A DNA stretch of 64,000 nt from G963677485 sp942492855. Lineage in GTDB: Bacteria > Armatimonadota > HRBIN16. The notes under the pieces are model-generated. The model did not search any database and was not told the DNA's origin. It saw only the letters and a list, made by a program, of their open reading frames with translations. The stretch is taken from NCBI GenBank assembly GCA_942492855.1, contig OW818647.1, forward strand, positions 2,914,001 through 2,978,000, given 5' to 3'. Shown piece after piece: positions 14,753 to 23,611 of the stretch. The translations under genes were made by a program, and so were the position numbers. Each line of letters starts with the position of its first letter. Positions within the stretch are counted from its first letter, which is position 1.

Positions 14753-16486
14753 ATGTTTAATCGGACAACGGTGTGGAGTATTTTGTGTTTGGTCACAAGC
14801 GCAGCAGCCTCTCTTCACGCCGCTCCCAAGAACGTGATACTAATGGTTGCCGATGGGTGGGGATATAACCAGATCGCTGCGGCTCGATCATATATCGGTT
14901 CGAACCCATCTTACCAAAGCTCCAACTTCACCTCAGTGGCCATGTCTACCTATTCTGCGAGTAACACTGCCGGATACAACACTCAAACCGCCTGGACATC
15001 GGACGGAGCTGGTGGCTTGAAACCCAATTATGAGACTTTGAAGTCAGGCACCGGTGCTACAGACAGTGCCGCCGCAATCACCGCAATGATGACTGGCGAA
15101 AAGACTTATGATGGTCGAATCAACTGGAGCACATCCGGCCAGCGTCTGACCACCTTTGCTGATAGCTACAAGATATCCGGTCATTCGGTGGGTGCGGTCA
15201 CCACAGTGCCGTGGAGCCACGCCACGCCTTCTGGCGTGATGGGACATAATATCAGCCGAGGTAATTATTCGGAACTCGCAAACGAAATGGTCAACTCGTC
15301 CATCGATGTGGTAATGGGTGCTGGGAATCCCGGCTATGATGACAACAGTAATCCTGCAGTTAGCAGCGCGTTATACGTGGGCGGCGCAGCCACATGGAAT
15401 GCCCTAAAGGCTGGCACTGCTGGCGGATTGACCCCATGGACATTGATTGAAGATCGTAGTGCATTCCAGGCACTAGCATCTGGAGCTACCCCAAATCGTG
15501 TGATGGGCGCATATAAAAGCTACACATCGTTGCAGCAAGCTCGCTCGGGAGATGGTCAGACTGTGAACATCGCGGGCCGCAAGACGGTTGTGCCCACTCT
15601 GGCCGAGATGTCGAAAGCGGCACTGAACGTTCTCGATAACAACCCGAAAGGCTTCTTTCTGATGATTGAGGGTGGTGCAGTCGACTACGCGAACCATGCC
15701 AATCAGAAGGGGCGGCTGATAGAGGAGATGCTGGACTTTAACAGTGCGGTTGATGCTGTTGTGAACTACATCAACATCAATAATAACTGGGAAGAGACGC
15801 TATTGATTGTTGCCGGCGACCATGAGTGCGGCTTATTGCTTGGCCCCAACGGTGAGACAGACATCGTAGGGTCGGCGGCTGGCAGCATTCCCGGCATGAA
15901 ATACTTCAGTGGCAGCCATTCCAATCAGCTAATCCCTCTATATGCGCGGGGTGCTGGTTCAGAGCTGCTATCTCAGTATGCTGTAAAAACGGATCTTGTG
16001 AGGGGTAAATACATCGACAACACCGATGTGTTCAAGCTGATGACTGCAGCAACAGCGGCACCTGCGACCACAACACTACCGATTACGATTGGTGCTGGCC
16101 CAGGGTATGGCGGTGCCAGAAACCTGATCGAACTTCACTGCATGGTCGAAGGGACAACGCAATATAATGGGATACTATCTCTAGACCGCAACGGACGAAC
16201 CACCATTGATAGCATCCTTCCTGGCCGTTACACGATCACCCTCTCGGGTAGTCACTGGCTAAAGCGGATCATCAAAGATGTCAATGTGAATGGCGCAAAC
16301 AGCCTGTATACGGTATTGACCAATGGCGATGCTGATGGCGATAACCAGATCAACCTGTTCGACTATGTGGTGCTGGATTCGAAGTTCGGCTCCTCAGATG
16401 CCATGGCGGATTTGAACGGTGATGGCATGGTGAACCTGTTTGACTACGTGATCATCGACCAGAATTTCGGAGCTCTAGGCGACTAG
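14753..16486 (+). CDS. Secreted alkaline phosphatase with beta-sandwich and dockerin-like C-terminus
   Basis: A 577-residue exported phosphomonoesterase. After a signal peptide (about residues 1-23) come the alkaline phosphatase motifs: MVADGWG with metal ligand D34, the nucleophile region GATDSAA (S105), IEGGAVDYANHAN, AGDHECG, and SGSHSNQLIPLYARG. The catalytic domain ends near residue 425. A linker and beta-sandwich (RTTIDSILPGRYTI, GSHWLKRIIKDV) follow, then two dockerin-like calcium loops (DADGDNQINLFD, DLNGDGMVNLFD). The tail is nearly the same as that of the upstream FDG protein, so enzyme and propeller share one attachment system. Likely role: releasing phosphate outside the cell. Confidence 0.9.
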   Translation: MFNRTTVWSILCLVTSAAASLHAAPKNVILMVADGWGYNQIAAARSYIGSNPSYQSSNFTSVAMSTYSASNTAGYNTQTAWTSDGAGGLKPNYETLKSGTGATDSAAAITAMMTGEKTYDGRINWSTSGQRLTTFADSYKISGHSVGAVTTVPWSHATPSGVMGHNISRGNYSELANEMVNSSIDVVMGAGNPGYDDNSNPAVSSALYVGGAATWNALKAGTAGGLTPWTLIEDRSAFQALASGATPNRVMGAYKSYTSLQQARSGDGQTVNIAGRKTVVPTLAEMSKAALNVLDNNPKGFFLMIEGGAVDYANHANQKGRLIEEMLDFNSAVDAVVNYININNNWEETLLIVAGDHECGLLLGPNGETDIVGSAAGSIPGMKYFSGSHSNQLIPLYARGAGSELLSQYAVKTDLVRGKYIDNTDVFKLMTAATAAPATTTLPITIGAGPGYGGARNLIELHCMVEGTTQYNGILSLDRNGRTTIDSILPGRYTITLSGSHWLKRIIKDVNVNGANSLYTVLTNGDADGDNQINLFDYVVLDSKFGSSDAMADLNGDGMVNLFDYVIIDQNFGALGD

Positions 16487-16610
16487 ATCCAGTAGTCGTG
16501 CCATCATGAGGGCAGGTTGCCATTCGCAACCTGCCCTTTGTGCATGTGGACCTATTGTGATGTATGCTATCTTTAGTGACGAAAGACCGAGATTACTTAA
16601 GGAGAGTTCA

Positions 16611-17837
16611 ATGAACCTGGTGCGTAAGTTTTCCTTGCTGACTATGGTCGCTCTTGTCCTGGTGTTGGCCGCCTCGATGATCCAAGCCGCCCCGATCCTG
16701 AAACCCGGCCAGACGCTGGTGTTCTACGGTGACAGCATCACCGAACAGCGAATCTATACCCGGTATGTGATGGACTATTTCACCATGCGATACCCTGGCG
16801 TGACCTACCATTTCCGCAACGCGGGATGGAGTGGTGACACCGCTCCTGGCGGAGCGAACCGGCTGCAGCGCGATGTGCTCAGCCTCAAGCCGGATGTGGT
16901 CACGATAGTTTTCGGCATGAACGACGGTAAATACACTGTCTTTTCGAAGGAAACATTCGATCCTTATATGGAAGGTATGAAGCGGATTGTGCAGCAGTTG
17001 AAACAGGCTAAGGTGAAAGTGGTATTGCTGACACCTGGTTGTGTTGACGTAGATAAGCAAGAAGGCCTACGGCTGTTTTACAACGAAACCCTCGCCAAGT
17101 TTGGTGAGGGTGTGCAGCAGCTTGCGAAAGACGAGAACCTGCCGTTCTTCAATCTGCATGACCTTATGTTGAATGCCCAAACTAAGGCTAAGGCCGACGA
17201 CCCGGCCTTCACCATGATCCCCGACAGCGTGCATCCGGTGAACCCTGGTCATGCCATCATGGCCTTGGGTGTGCTTAAGGCACTGGGCTGCACTGACCAG
17301 CCTGCCTCGCTGGTCATCAACGCGACGGCAAAAAGCATGGTTACCAAAAAGTGTGCGGTGACTAACCTGGCTGTTGCCAGCGATAAACTGAGCTTCACTC
17401 GCACCGACAGTGCCTTGCCAGCATGGTTTAATCCCGATGTGGATGCGATCCGTAAATATGTGCCCTTAACCGCGGAACTTAACAACTATCCCTTGACTGT
17501 GAAGGGGCTTGCACAAGGGGACTGGAAGCTAACCGTCAGTGGCTTGGCGTTAGGAACCTTCACCAGCGATGAGCTTGCGAAAGGCGTCAACCTAGCTGAG
17601 CTGCAGGGTCCGTGGAAGCCGATGGGCGAGATAGTCGACGCCATTTCTGGGAAGCAGGAGTCTTGTTACCTGGGATACTGGCGACACAGCGTCAATGAGC
17701 TCACCCCTCCCGCGTTTTCCGCTGAGAGTATGGTCTCTGTGATGCAGCATATTGGTTCCGCGATGGATGCGTTTGATGTGGCCCGCATCGGCGCAACATC
17801 ACAGCGCACATGGCAATGGGAGCTTACCAAACAGTAG
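16611..17837 (+). CDS. Exported SGNH/GDSL-family hydrolase
   Basis: A 408-residue protein with a signal peptide (residues 1-26, ending IQAAP). The SGNH blocks are present: FYGDSITE with nucleophile S42, the glycine block RNAGWSGDTAPGG, GMNDGKY, and DSVHPVNPGH supplying Asp and His. The C-terminal 170 residues form an extra domain often seen in large lipase/esterase-like SGNH proteins. Such enzymes remove acetyl or acyl groups from polysaccharides or lipids; the substrate here is unknown. ATG 16611 has AAGGAG upstream; the earlier open frame from 16506 lacks one. Confidence 0.85.
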   Translation: MNLVRKFSLLTMVALVLVLAASMIQAAPILKPGQTLVFYGDSITEQRIYTRYVMDYFTMRYPGVTYHFRNAGWSGDTAPGGANRLQRDVLSLKPDVVTIVFGMNDGKYTVFSKETFDPYMEGMKRIVQQLKQAKVKVVLLTPGCVDVDKQEGLRLFYNETLAKFGEGVQQLAKDENLPFFNLHDLMLNAQTKAKADDPAFTMIPDSVHPVNPGHAIMALGVLKALGCTDQPASLVINATAKSMVTKKCAVTNLAVASDKLSFTRTDSALPAWFNPDVDAIRKYVPLTAELNNYPLTVKGLAQGDWKLTVSGLALGTFTSDELAKGVNLAELQGPWKPMGEIVDAISGKQESCYLGYWRHSVNELTPPAFSAESMVSVMQHIGSAMDAFDVARIGATSQRTWQWELTKQ

Positions 17838-17855
17838 CTCCCAACAGTGCTATTC

Positions 17856-17890
17856 ACAGCCCTGCTAGCATCGCCTGGCAGGGCTGTTTA
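17856..17890 (+). terminator. Hairpin terminator after the SGNH hydrolase
   Basis: ACAGCCCTGC and GCAGGGCTGT form a 10-base stem around a 12-base loop, followed by TTTA. The remaining gap to cysD (17891-18108) has no clear gene or promoter. Confidence 0.75.
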
Positions 17891-18108
17891 GTGTACTGTT
17901 CCTTACGGATTACGTGACGGATGCTGTTGATAACAGATAGAGGTGCAGTGGGGGCACGAGTTCCGTAGATTGGTGCTGTGGATTGATGTAGAATGACCGT
18001 TGGGAATCGAATGATTCCGCATTTTTCGAATAGTGTGCCAGGCCGTCTGCTGTATGGAATATACAGGCGATCCTCAAATTCCACTGACCATCCACAAAGG
18101 CTTTACAT

Positions 18109-19014
18109 ATGGAAAAACTTCATCTCACTAACCTCAAGGCACTGGAAGCTGAGAGCATCTACATCATGCGTGAGGTCGTCTCTGAGTTTGAGCATCCGGT
18201 GATGCTCTACTCGGTGGGCAAGGACTCATCGGTGATGGTGCGCCTGGCTCAGAAGGCGTTCGCGCCAGGGCCAATCCCATTTCCGCTGCTGCACGTAGAT
18301 ACAGGCTTCAAATTCCCGGAAATGTATGAGTTCCGCGACAACTTCTGTAAAGAAATCGGTGCGGACCTGCGGGTCTACCGCAACGAAGAGGCGATCGCGA
18401 ACAACACCAACCCCTGGGACTTAGGAAGCCCCAAGTGCTGCGGTTTGTTAAAGACGCAGGCACTGCTGGACGCATTGGCTGCCGGTGGATATGACGCCGC
18501 TTTTGGCGGGGCCCGGCGTGATGAAGAAAAGTCGCGTGCCAAAGAGCGCATTTACTCCTTCCGCGACTCGCATGGGCAGTGGGATCCCAAGAACCAGCGG
18601 CCGGAGTTATGGAATCTCTACAATGGGCGTATCCAAAAGGGTGAAAGCATCCGCGTGTTCCCGTTATCCAACTGGACTGAGCTGGATGTGTGGATGTATA
18701 TCCACCTTGAGAACATCCCCGTGGTGCCGATGTACTTCGCTAAAGAGTGGGACATGGTAAAGCGCGATGGGCGGTTGATCCCTGTCTACCCGGGAACTCC
18801 TATACAGCCGGGTGAAGAGCTGCAAAAGGTGATGTGCCGCTTCCGGACCCTGGGATGTCACCCCTGCACCGGTGCGGTGCTGTCCAGTGCTGTATCTGTG
18901 ATGGACATCGTGCAGGAGATGATGGTGGCGCGGCAGTCTGAGCGTATCACCAGGCTTATCGACCATGACCAGGACAGTTCGATGGAACAGAAGAAGCGCG
19001 AGGGGTATTTCTAA
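18109..19014 (+). CDS. cysD: Sulfate adenylyltransferase subunit 2
   Basis: A 301-residue PAPS-reductase-fold (adenine nucleotide alpha hydrolase) subunit that, with CysN, makes adenosine 5'-phosphosulfate from sulfate and ATP. The PP-loop is YSVGKDSSVM (residues 34-43). LLHVDTGFKFPEMYEFRD, GGARRDEEKSRAKER and the C-terminal FRTLGCHPCTGAV are typical CysD motifs. The length is normal. ATG 18109 is preceded by AAAGG. Its stop overlaps the cysNC start (TAATG), so it is translated with its partner. Confidence 0.96.
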   Translation: MEKLHLTNLKALEAESIYIMREVVSEFEHPVMLYSVGKDSSVMVRLAQKAFAPGPIPFPLLHVDTGFKFPEMYEFRDNFCKEIGADLRVYRNEEAIANNTNPWDLGSPKCCGLLKTQALLDALAAGGYDAAFGGARRDEEKSRAKERIYSFRDSHGQWDPKNQRPELWNLYNGRIQKGESIRVFPLSNWTELDVWMYIHLENIPVVPMYFAKEWDMVKRDGRLIPVYPGTPIQPGEELQKVMCRFRTLGCHPCTGAVLSSAVSVMDIVQEMMVARQSERITRLIDHDQDSSMEQKKREGYF

Positions 19015-20906
19015 TGGGTATCACCGAATTTGTGAACCAGGTACAACAGGCCGATCTGCTGCGGTTTACCACTGCGGGCAGTGTGGATGACGGCAAGTCG
19101 ACGCTTATCGGACGGCTGCTGCACGACTCTAAAAATATCTATGAAGACCACCTTACCTCACTACGCAAAGATTCCAAGACCGCTGGGCGTGAGAACATCG
19201 ACTTCGCCCTGTTGACAGACGGTCTGAAGGCGGAGCGAGAGCAGGGGATCACGATTGACGTGGCTTACCGCCATTTCTCAACCCCAAAACGGCGGTTCAT
19301 CATCGCAGATACACCTGGCCATGAGCAGTACACCCGCAATATGGTCACCGGTGCGTCCACTGCCAACCTGGCGATCATCTTGATCGATGCGCGGTTAGGG
19401 GTATTAACACAGTCGAAACGCCATGGCTTCATCGCTTCACTGCTGGGTATCCCGCACATTGTGGTGGCCGTGAACAAGATGGACCTGGTGGACTACTCGC
19501 AAGAGGTGTTCAACGCGGTGTGCGCTGACTACCGAGAGTTCTGCGCCAAGTTGCCGATCCGTGATATCACCTTTATCCCCATGAGCGCGTTCTATGGAGA
19601 CAATGTGGTGGAACGCGGCGATAACATGCCGTGGTATCAAGGAGCACCATTGCTGCAGCACCTGGAGCAGGTACACATCGCCAGTGATGCGAACTTGATC
19701 GACTTCAGGTTCCCCGTCCAGTACGTGCTTCGCCCCAACAGTAGTTTCCGCGGATATTGCGGAGCGGTCGCCTCTGGTGTGGTTCGAATTGGAGACGAAA
19801 TAGTGGCACTGCCATCGGGCAAGAAGTCGCGTGTCCAGCGCATACTATCCGGCGATGAGGATGTGGAATATGTGGTGCCTCCGCAGGCGGCGACCATCTG
19901 TCTGGAAGATGAGATCGACTTAAGCCGTGGAGATATGATCGCCCATCCCGATAACACCCCCTGGGTGGCGAAGGATGTGGAGGCGTTGATGATCTGGATG
20001 GATACCGAGCCACTCAAGATCAACCACAACTATATCTTTAAGCACACCACCCGGTCGGTGCGCGGGCGTTTGGCTGAATTGAAGTACAAGATTGACCCCA
20101 ACAGCCTGCACAGGCAGCCCGCAACCACTTTAGAACTCAATGAGATTGGCCGTGTCAAACTGGAGCTGTTCCGCCCGATGCTGTGTGACGAATACGCACG
20201 CAACCGGACCACAGGCAGCTTCATTGTGATCGACCCGCTGACGAACTTCACCGTAGGCGCAGGGATGATCATTGACCGCACGCACCACTACGGGATGGGC
20301 ACGCAGGACGCGGAGGCCGCGAAACGACACCTGACGAAGCACAAAGGCACAGTTACCGTGGAAGACCGCGTCCGGGTGCTGGGGCAGCGTCCCAGCACGC
20401 TTTGGCTGACCGGGCTGAGCGGTTCTGGGAAGTCCACCATCGCGTATGCGCTGGAGAAGCGGCTGACCGATGTGGGATGCGCCTGCTTTGTGCTGGACGG
20501 CGACAACATGCGCCACGGTCTGAACCGCGACCTGGGGTTCAGTGCAGACGACCGCTGTGAGAATATCCGCCGCGTGGCCGAGGTGGCCAAGCTGTTCAAC
20601 GAAGCGGGGCTGATGGTGATCGCCTCGTTCATCTCACCGTTCGAAAAAGACCGGCAGAGCGCGAGGGAGATCATCGGTGACGAATGGTTCAACGAGGTGT
20701 TTGTGGACACCCCGCTGGCCGAGTGCGAGGCGCGTGACCCTAAGGGCTTGTATGCCAAAGCGCGCTCAGGCGAGATCGCCGAGTTTACCGGCATCACATC
20801 TCCATACGAGCGACCCGAATATCCTGACGTGCGCGTCGATACCACGAAATTGACCGTCGAGGAAGCCGTCGAGGTTCTTTTCAACAGGCTGACCTCTGAG
20901 GGGTAA
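19014..20906 (+). CDS. cysNC: Bifunctional sulfate adenylyltransferase subunit 1 / adenylylsulfate kinase
   Basis: A 630-residue fusion. The CysN part is an EF-Tu-like GTPase with G1 AGSVDDGKST (residues 21-30), DTPGHEQYTRNM, NKMDLV, and two beta-barrel domains. From about residue 450 comes APS kinase (CysC) with Walker A GLSGSGKST near 466-474, LDGDNMRHGLNRDLGF, ISPFEKDR and KGLYAKARSGEI. Together with CysD it turns sulfate into PAPS. There is no PAPS or sulfite reductase in the window, and a sulfotransferase gene lies just downstream on the other strand, so PAPS may serve sulfation as well as assimilation. Confidence 0.96.
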   Translation: MGITEFVNQVQQADLLRFTTAGSVDDGKSTLIGRLLHDSKNIYEDHLTSLRKDSKTAGRENIDFALLTDGLKAEREQGITIDVAYRHFSTPKRRFIIADTPGHEQYTRNMVTGASTANLAIILIDARLGVLTQSKRHGFIASLLGIPHIVVAVNKMDLVDYSQEVFNAVCADYREFCAKLPIRDITFIPMSAFYGDNVVERGDNMPWYQGAPLLQHLEQVHIASDANLIDFRFPVQYVLRPNSSFRGYCGAVASGVVRIGDEIVALPSGKKSRVQRILSGDEDVEYVVPPQAATICLEDEIDLSRGDMIAHPDNTPWVAKDVEALMIWMDTEPLKINHNYIFKHTTRSVRGRLAELKYKIDPNSLHRQPATTLELNEIGRVKLELFRPMLCDEYARNRTTGSFIVIDPLTNFTVGAGMIIDRTHHYGMGTQDAEAAKRHLTKHKGTVTVEDRVRVLGQRPSTLWLTGLSGSGKSTIAYALEKRLTDVGCACFVLDGDNMRHGLNRDLGFSADDRCENIRRVAEVAKLFNEAGLMVIASFISPFEKDRQSAREIIGDEWFNEVFVDTPLAECEARDPKGLYAKARSGEIAEFTGITSPYERPEYPDVRVDTTKLTVEEAVEVLFNRLTSEG

Positions 20907-20931
20907 CCAGACACCACCGTAGAAGCAAAAT

Positions 20932-20968
20932 GTCCGCCTTGATCACATCAAGGCGGACTTATTTTATG
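20932..20968. terminator. Hairpin terminator after cysNC
   Basis: The arms GTCCGCCTTGAT and ATCAAGGCGGAC form a perfect 12-base stem with a 3-base loop, followed by TTATTTTAT. It lies between convergent genes and may act in both directions. Confidence 0.88.
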
Positions 20969-21037
20969 TCTATCAACCGTAGGGATGACCCTTGTGGTCA
21001 TCCGCAACCATCCATGATCTGGTTATACCATGACAGA

Positions 21038-21757
21038 CTACAGGTTGTGGTAGTTCAACTCTTGCATGTCTTCGTGCAGGAAGTCAAAGTCATGAACCCC
21101 TGTATCGGTCTTCCATCGCCCGACAGCTTCTGGTTTGACCGCGATCTTGGCAAGTTTGATGCCAAGGAACTCTTCTAACCGCGCCAGGGTGGAATCTTGA
21201 TTTAGCACAAAGTCCTCGAACCGCACGTCAATGGTGTGTTCAGGCACTGGTGTGGCTTTCACAATTTCCCGCTGGTATTTCCAACTGATGGCACGCCGTC
21301 GGCGCTGGTCTTCGGTCAGATCATACGGAATGTGGAAGTCCGCTAAGTCATCCGTGACATGGGCACCCAGGATGGCATCTTTAGGGTCACGTGTCCAGTG
21401 AATAAAGTAGGCCTCTGGGAACATGCGCACAATCCAGGGGTAGACGAGTGTGGTTTCGGGCAGTTTCCAGCCCTTATTGGGTGCGTCGCTGTTGAGCACT
21501 GACTGCAAGTAACGATCTACGAGCGTGGTGAACTCGGGATCAATGGGCATCGTGTGAAGCTGGCGAAAGTCCCAGCTCATCTGGTCAAGATGGATCACAT
21601 GTTTGGACATCACTCGGCAGGCCTCATACATGTCATCCGGCGGGACGAGGTCACTGGAGCCATTCAGCGGTGAGCCCATGAACACACCGCTTTCGGATAG
21701 TGTGTGTGAGATAGCCCGTGTTCCACCATGGCCGCGTCCGATTACCACGACTAGCAT
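21038..21757 (-). CDS. Sulfotransferase-family protein
   Basis: A 239-residue cytoplasmic protein with the PAPS-dependent sulfotransferase pattern. A 5'-phosphosulfate loop GRGHGGTRAIS lies at residues 7-17. KGWKLPETTLVYPWI is followed by the 3'-phosphate element FIHWTRDPKDAI, and VRFEDFV lies near the C-terminal part. It resembles small bacterial sulfotransferases that modify carbohydrates or other small acceptors. The acceptor cannot be told from the sequence. Its position opposite cysD-cysNC, which make its donor, supports the assignment. ATG 21757 has GGAAGGA upstream. Confidence 0.75.
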   Translation of the reverse strand: MLVVVIGRGHGGTRAISHTLSESGVFMGSPLNGSSDLVPPDDMYEACRVMSKHVIHLDQMSWDFRQLHTMPIDPEFTTLVDRYLQSVLNSDAPNKGWKLPETTLVYPWIVRMFPEAYFIHWTRDPKDAILGAHVTDDLADFHIPYDLTEDQRRRRAISWKYQREIVKATPVPEHTIDVRFEDFVLNQDSTLARLEEFLGIKLAKIAVKPEAVGRWKTDTGVHDFDFLHEDMQELNYHNL

Positions 21758-21923
21758 TTATACGTATTTCCTTCCTGAATTCCTAAGTTTGCGAATTCAG
21801 GTTACCATAACGAAGCTGTTATTACCAGCGACTGGGAGAGGTGGGATGAGGAGCGCGTCTTTCATAACAGTTGAGCATCAAGCTGCGCAGGATGTGTGGT
21901 TCCTGCGCAGCAATATGGACACC

Positions 21924-23222
21924 CTAGTTTACACCGCTGATCTGCCGCATGTTATTGATAGCTTCCTGTTCCAGTTCTCTCATCTGCATCAGTGCTTCGC
22001 TTTGCCGCAACCGCATCTGGGCGTCCCAGTGCCAGGGGGTGGTTAAGCGCTTGTCGTCGGGGTGCCCTGGCAGGCTGCGGCGGGTCTGACATATCAAGTT
22101 CAGCTCCTGCTCATACAGACCCAGCACCTTCGTCAGTGCGGTTCGTTCATGGCCAGAGAACGCGTCCTGGTAGAGTTTCAGGAACCGGACTGCGGCATCG
22201 CGTGAATCCTGCAGGCTGTCGAACAGGAACTGGTTCACGCTAGCGTGGTGATGCAGTCCTGCCATGTCCGCCGGATCGAACCTGGGCTCTTGTTTTAACT
22301 CGTCAGCCCACGTGGTGAAGGCCTCAAGGCCGCCCACATAACGGCAGCCTCCACCGCTTTGAAATGGCCCTTGAGTGGCATTTTGTCGTGCGATCGCAAG
22401 GGCCGTGCGGAGTGCGACATCCGGCTCTGGACGCTTGCGTTTCGATCCAAAGACAAAACTGAGCCATGGCCATCTGTCAGATTCTACATATGGCTTGTTC
22501 ACGTCCGTCTCTGTTTCGCAGAATCCTTCGAAATAGCTTCGAACCAGCCATGTGTTACGTTCTGTGTAGCCTGCAATAACCGCCCATTCTGCGGTGACAT
22601 GCAAGTCGATACCAAGTGCGGGTATCCCGTTATTTACGCTTCGGGCAATCCGAGCTCTTTGTTTGGCATCTGGTGATGGACTCCACATGGCAACCGATTC
22701 ATATCCCAAGGCGTTGGCGGCGACCGTGGCGTGATCGTAGCCCAATTGACCATCAACGGAGCTGTAATCCCAGCGGGGTGACGCGAAACGAAGGCGGAAC
22801 GCTGCGCCACTGAGCCCCATCAACTCAAAGTAGGACACCTGATCGCCAATACTTTGCAGCAATGTGGCCATGGCTCCGAAAAGAGTACACTCGCGACCAC
22901 TGTCCCATGCCAAGGGAGCGATACCAGGGAGCTCCGTGCGGTCATGGGTATGCACAAGTGATAGTTTGCGGCTGGACTGACCTGTTTCGGTGTAGTGCTT
23001 GAGGGCATCCCAACTGCGGAACCCCAGGTGCATTGCCAAAGCATATTGTGCTTGGTGGAGAGCCAGCGGGGTTGCCAGTACCTGCTCGTTACTCTTACCC
23101 TGGAACTCAAATAGGCGGCGTAGAATGGGGCAGACGGCTTGACTGCCGTTTTGATGTGCTTTTACCAGCTCTTTGGCTTGGATTTTGGCCTGCTGGAGGT
23201 TCAATCGACGTAAAGATTTCAT
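21924..23222 (-). CDS. BtrH-like papain-fold protein of unknown function
   Basis: A 432-residue cytoplasmic protein. The N-terminal 80 residues hold a helical motif (ALHQAQYALAMHLGFRSWDALKHY) seen as an accessory in several phyla. From about residue 105 the chain resembles BtrH-N/C39-like proteins: GRECTLFGAMATLLQSIG with candidate nucleophile C112, then VSYFELMGLSGAAFRLRF, AWGxD-like spacing replaced by GIPALGIDLHVTAEWAVIAG, and YTERNTWLVRSY. The C-terminal 150 residues are helical. Related proteins act in acyl or amino-acid transfer, or have no known role. ATG 23222 was chosen for an AGAGGTG site; the 41-codon longer frame lacks support. The family link is by eye. Confidence 0.55.
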   Translation of the reverse strand: MKSLRRLNLQQAKIQAKELVKAHQNGSQAVCPILRRLFEFQGKSNEQVLATPLALHQAQYALAMHLGFRSWDALKHYTETGQSSRKLSLVHTHDRTELPGIAPLAWDSGRECTLFGAMATLLQSIGDQVSYFELMGLSGAAFRLRFASPRWDYSSVDGQLGYDHATVAANALGYESVAMWSPSPDAKQRARIARSVNNGIPALGIDLHVTAEWAVIAGYTERNTWLVRSYFEGFCETETDVNKPYVESDRWPWLSFVFGSKRKRPEPDVALRTALAIARQNATQGPFQSGGGCRYVGGLEAFTTWADELKQEPRFDPADMAGLHHHASVNQFLFDSLQDSRDAAVRFLKLYQDAFSGHERTALTKVLGLYEQELNLICQTRRSLPGHPDDKRLTTPWHWDAQMRLRQSEALMQMRELEQEAINNMRQISGVN

Positions 23223-23343
23223 GGAGACACCTCTTCTATCTGCCTGCGATCCGCAATACCAGGCTAGAAGCTGGTGTGTGTGAAAAGTGTAACAAGTGGG
23301 TGGTGAACTCAGTTCTTCCTGCGGATCAGGGTGGCATCCAACC

Positions 23344-23493
23344 ATGCCTGATCATATTGTATGCAAGGGATGTGCTCCTGTCAAGGAGGTGGGGGGTGGG
23401 AAGAACATCCCACTATGTACGATGTGCGGACACATATACCGCCCGCAATATGTACAGTTTATTACAAAATATATACGAAATAGTTATAAATGA
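23344..23493 (+). CDS. Possible small zinc-ribbon protein
   Basis: A 49-residue frame from ATG 23344 with CKGC and CTMCGHIYRP, spaced like a rubredoxin-type zinc ribbon. The ribosome site is weak and the nearest homologue is not obvious. It lies in the gap between the divergent BtrH-like gene and the TIG-repeat gene. It could be a remnant. Confidence 0.3.
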   Translation: MPDHIVCKGCAPVKEVGGGKNIPLCTMCGHIYRPQYVQFITKYIRNSYK

Positions 23494-23522
23494 TTGACTT
23501 TGTATGTGTGATGCATCATACT
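23494..23522 (+). promoter_or_regulatory. Sigma-70-type promoter of the TIG/RCC1 gene
   Basis: TTGACT, a 17-base spacer, then CATACT, 90 bases upstream of ATG 23612. Position and spacing fit a housekeeping promoter. Confidence 0.6.
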
Positions 23523-23611
23523 AGGATCACAGCTTGAGGGATTCGAAGCGAATATCGGCCACGAAGTCTTGTTCGCGGGCTCTCAAGCCTCCCAAGAAGG
23601 AGGATACCTCT

